Assembly: GCA_018668475.1 (NCBI GenBank)
Contig: JABJCZ010000310.1
Span: forward strand, 1-5,552
Direction of reading: 5' to 3'
Source of the DNA: Alphaproteobacteria bacterium
Lineage (GTDB): Bacteria > Pseudomonadota > Alphaproteobacteria > UBA828
Length of the DNA stretch: 5,552 nucleotides
The position numbers were made by a program, and so were the translations under genes. The notes below the pieces were generated by a model. It had not been told where the DNA came from, made no database searches, and saw nothing but the letters and a program-made list of their open reading frames with translations. This document shows, piece by piece, positions 5,187 through 5,552 of this stretch. Positions within the stretch are counted from its first letter, which is position 1. Each line of letters opens with the position of its first letter.

Positions 5187-5552
5187 ATCTTTCCGTGTGG
5201 ATCTGGGTTGCGTTGGTGTGCGTCGCGTTGAGCATGCCCGCCGGTGACCTTGCCGCCGATGAATTAGTGAAAGCCAACAAATCCAGTGCGGCGACCATCG
5301 TGCTGGCGACCACCACCTCCACTGAAAACTCGGGCTTGCTGGAGTATCTGTTCCCGGAGTTTGAGACGGCAACCGGGATTATCGTGCGGGTAGTATCTGT
5401 CGGCACAGGGCAGGCGCTGCGCATTGGCAGAGATGGTGATGCCGATGTGCTGCTGGTGCACGACCGCCGGGCTGAGGATCAGTTTGTGCTCCAGGGCTAC
5501 GGCAGTGAGCGACGAGACGTGATGTACAACGATTTTGTCATTGTCGGCCCCG
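5165..5552 (+). CDS. tupA: Tungstate-binding periplasmic protein TupA (3' end beyond window)
   Basis: The substrate-binding protein that captures tungstate in the periplasm and hands it to TupB. Translation from 5165 gives 129 complete codons open to the right edge, nearly half of the family's 270-290 residues. Residues 1-31 form a Sec signal peptide: basic MGRSR, a hydrophobic core around LSVWIWVALVCVALSM, and a likely cut near LAA-DE; there is no lipobox, so a soluble protein is expected. The mature part opens with TTTSTENSGLL (49-59), the TTTS oxyanion-binding signature separating TupA from ModA, followed by VGTGQAL (79-85), GDADVLLVH (91-99) and RRDVMYNDFVIVGP (116-129), all family hallmarks. 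Only the N-terminal lobe is present. The start overlaps tupC by 22 bases and has a strong ribosome site. Confidence 0.95.
   Translation, partial: MGRSRALNLSVWIWVALVCVALSMPAGDLAADELVKANKSSAATIVLATTTSTENSGLLEYLFPEFETATGIIVRVVSVGTGQALRIGRDGDADVLLVHDRRAEDQFVLQGYGSERRDVMYNDFVIVGP

Overview
The window reads as chromosomal DNA of an alphaproteobacterium. Three things point there: a SAM-II riboswitch in front of a sulfhydrylase gene of the MetZ type, promoters of the TTGnnn-N17-CTATAT kind, and a GC-rich coding style with a moderate AT content between genes. No insertion sequence, integrase, CRISPR array or other mobile feature is visible, and no stretch over 300 bases lacks a gene.

Left part, minus strand: metZ (O-succinylhomoserine sulfhydrylase) runs off the left edge with about three quarters of its length present. 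Its leader (888-1020) holds a complete SAM-II aptamer followed by an intrinsic terminator hairpin, so methionine synthesis is probably shut off by S-adenosylmethionine at the level of transcription. A possible promoter would start the RNA almost exactly at the first aptamer stem. Upstream of this, on the same strand, lies a 328-residue radical SAM protein (1080-2066) of unknown function with a cysteine-rich C-terminus.

Middle part, plus strand: a 148-base divergent spacer carries a strong-looking promoter for a tRNA-Gly(CCC) gene (2215-2288, CCA encoded). A 12-TM major facilitator superfamily transporter (2335-3582) starts 47 bases after the tRNA with no visible terminator or clear promoter between them.

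Right part, plus strand: a tungstate ABC transporter operon in the order permease (tupB), ATPase (tupC), periplasmic binding protein (tupA). The genes are separated by 3 bases or overlap by 22 bases; tupA is cut by the right edge after 129 residues. TupA would capture tungstate in the periplasm, TupB form the membrane channel and TupC power import, feeding tungsten- or molybdenum-pterin enzymes encoded elsewhere. The ATPase has two unusual substitutions, in the ABC signature and at the switch histidine. The 110-base gap before tupB holds small inverted repeats that could be operator sites.

The most interesting items are the terminator-type SAM-II leader with a possible competing antiterminator, the uncharacterised radical SAM protein, and the degenerate TupC motifs.
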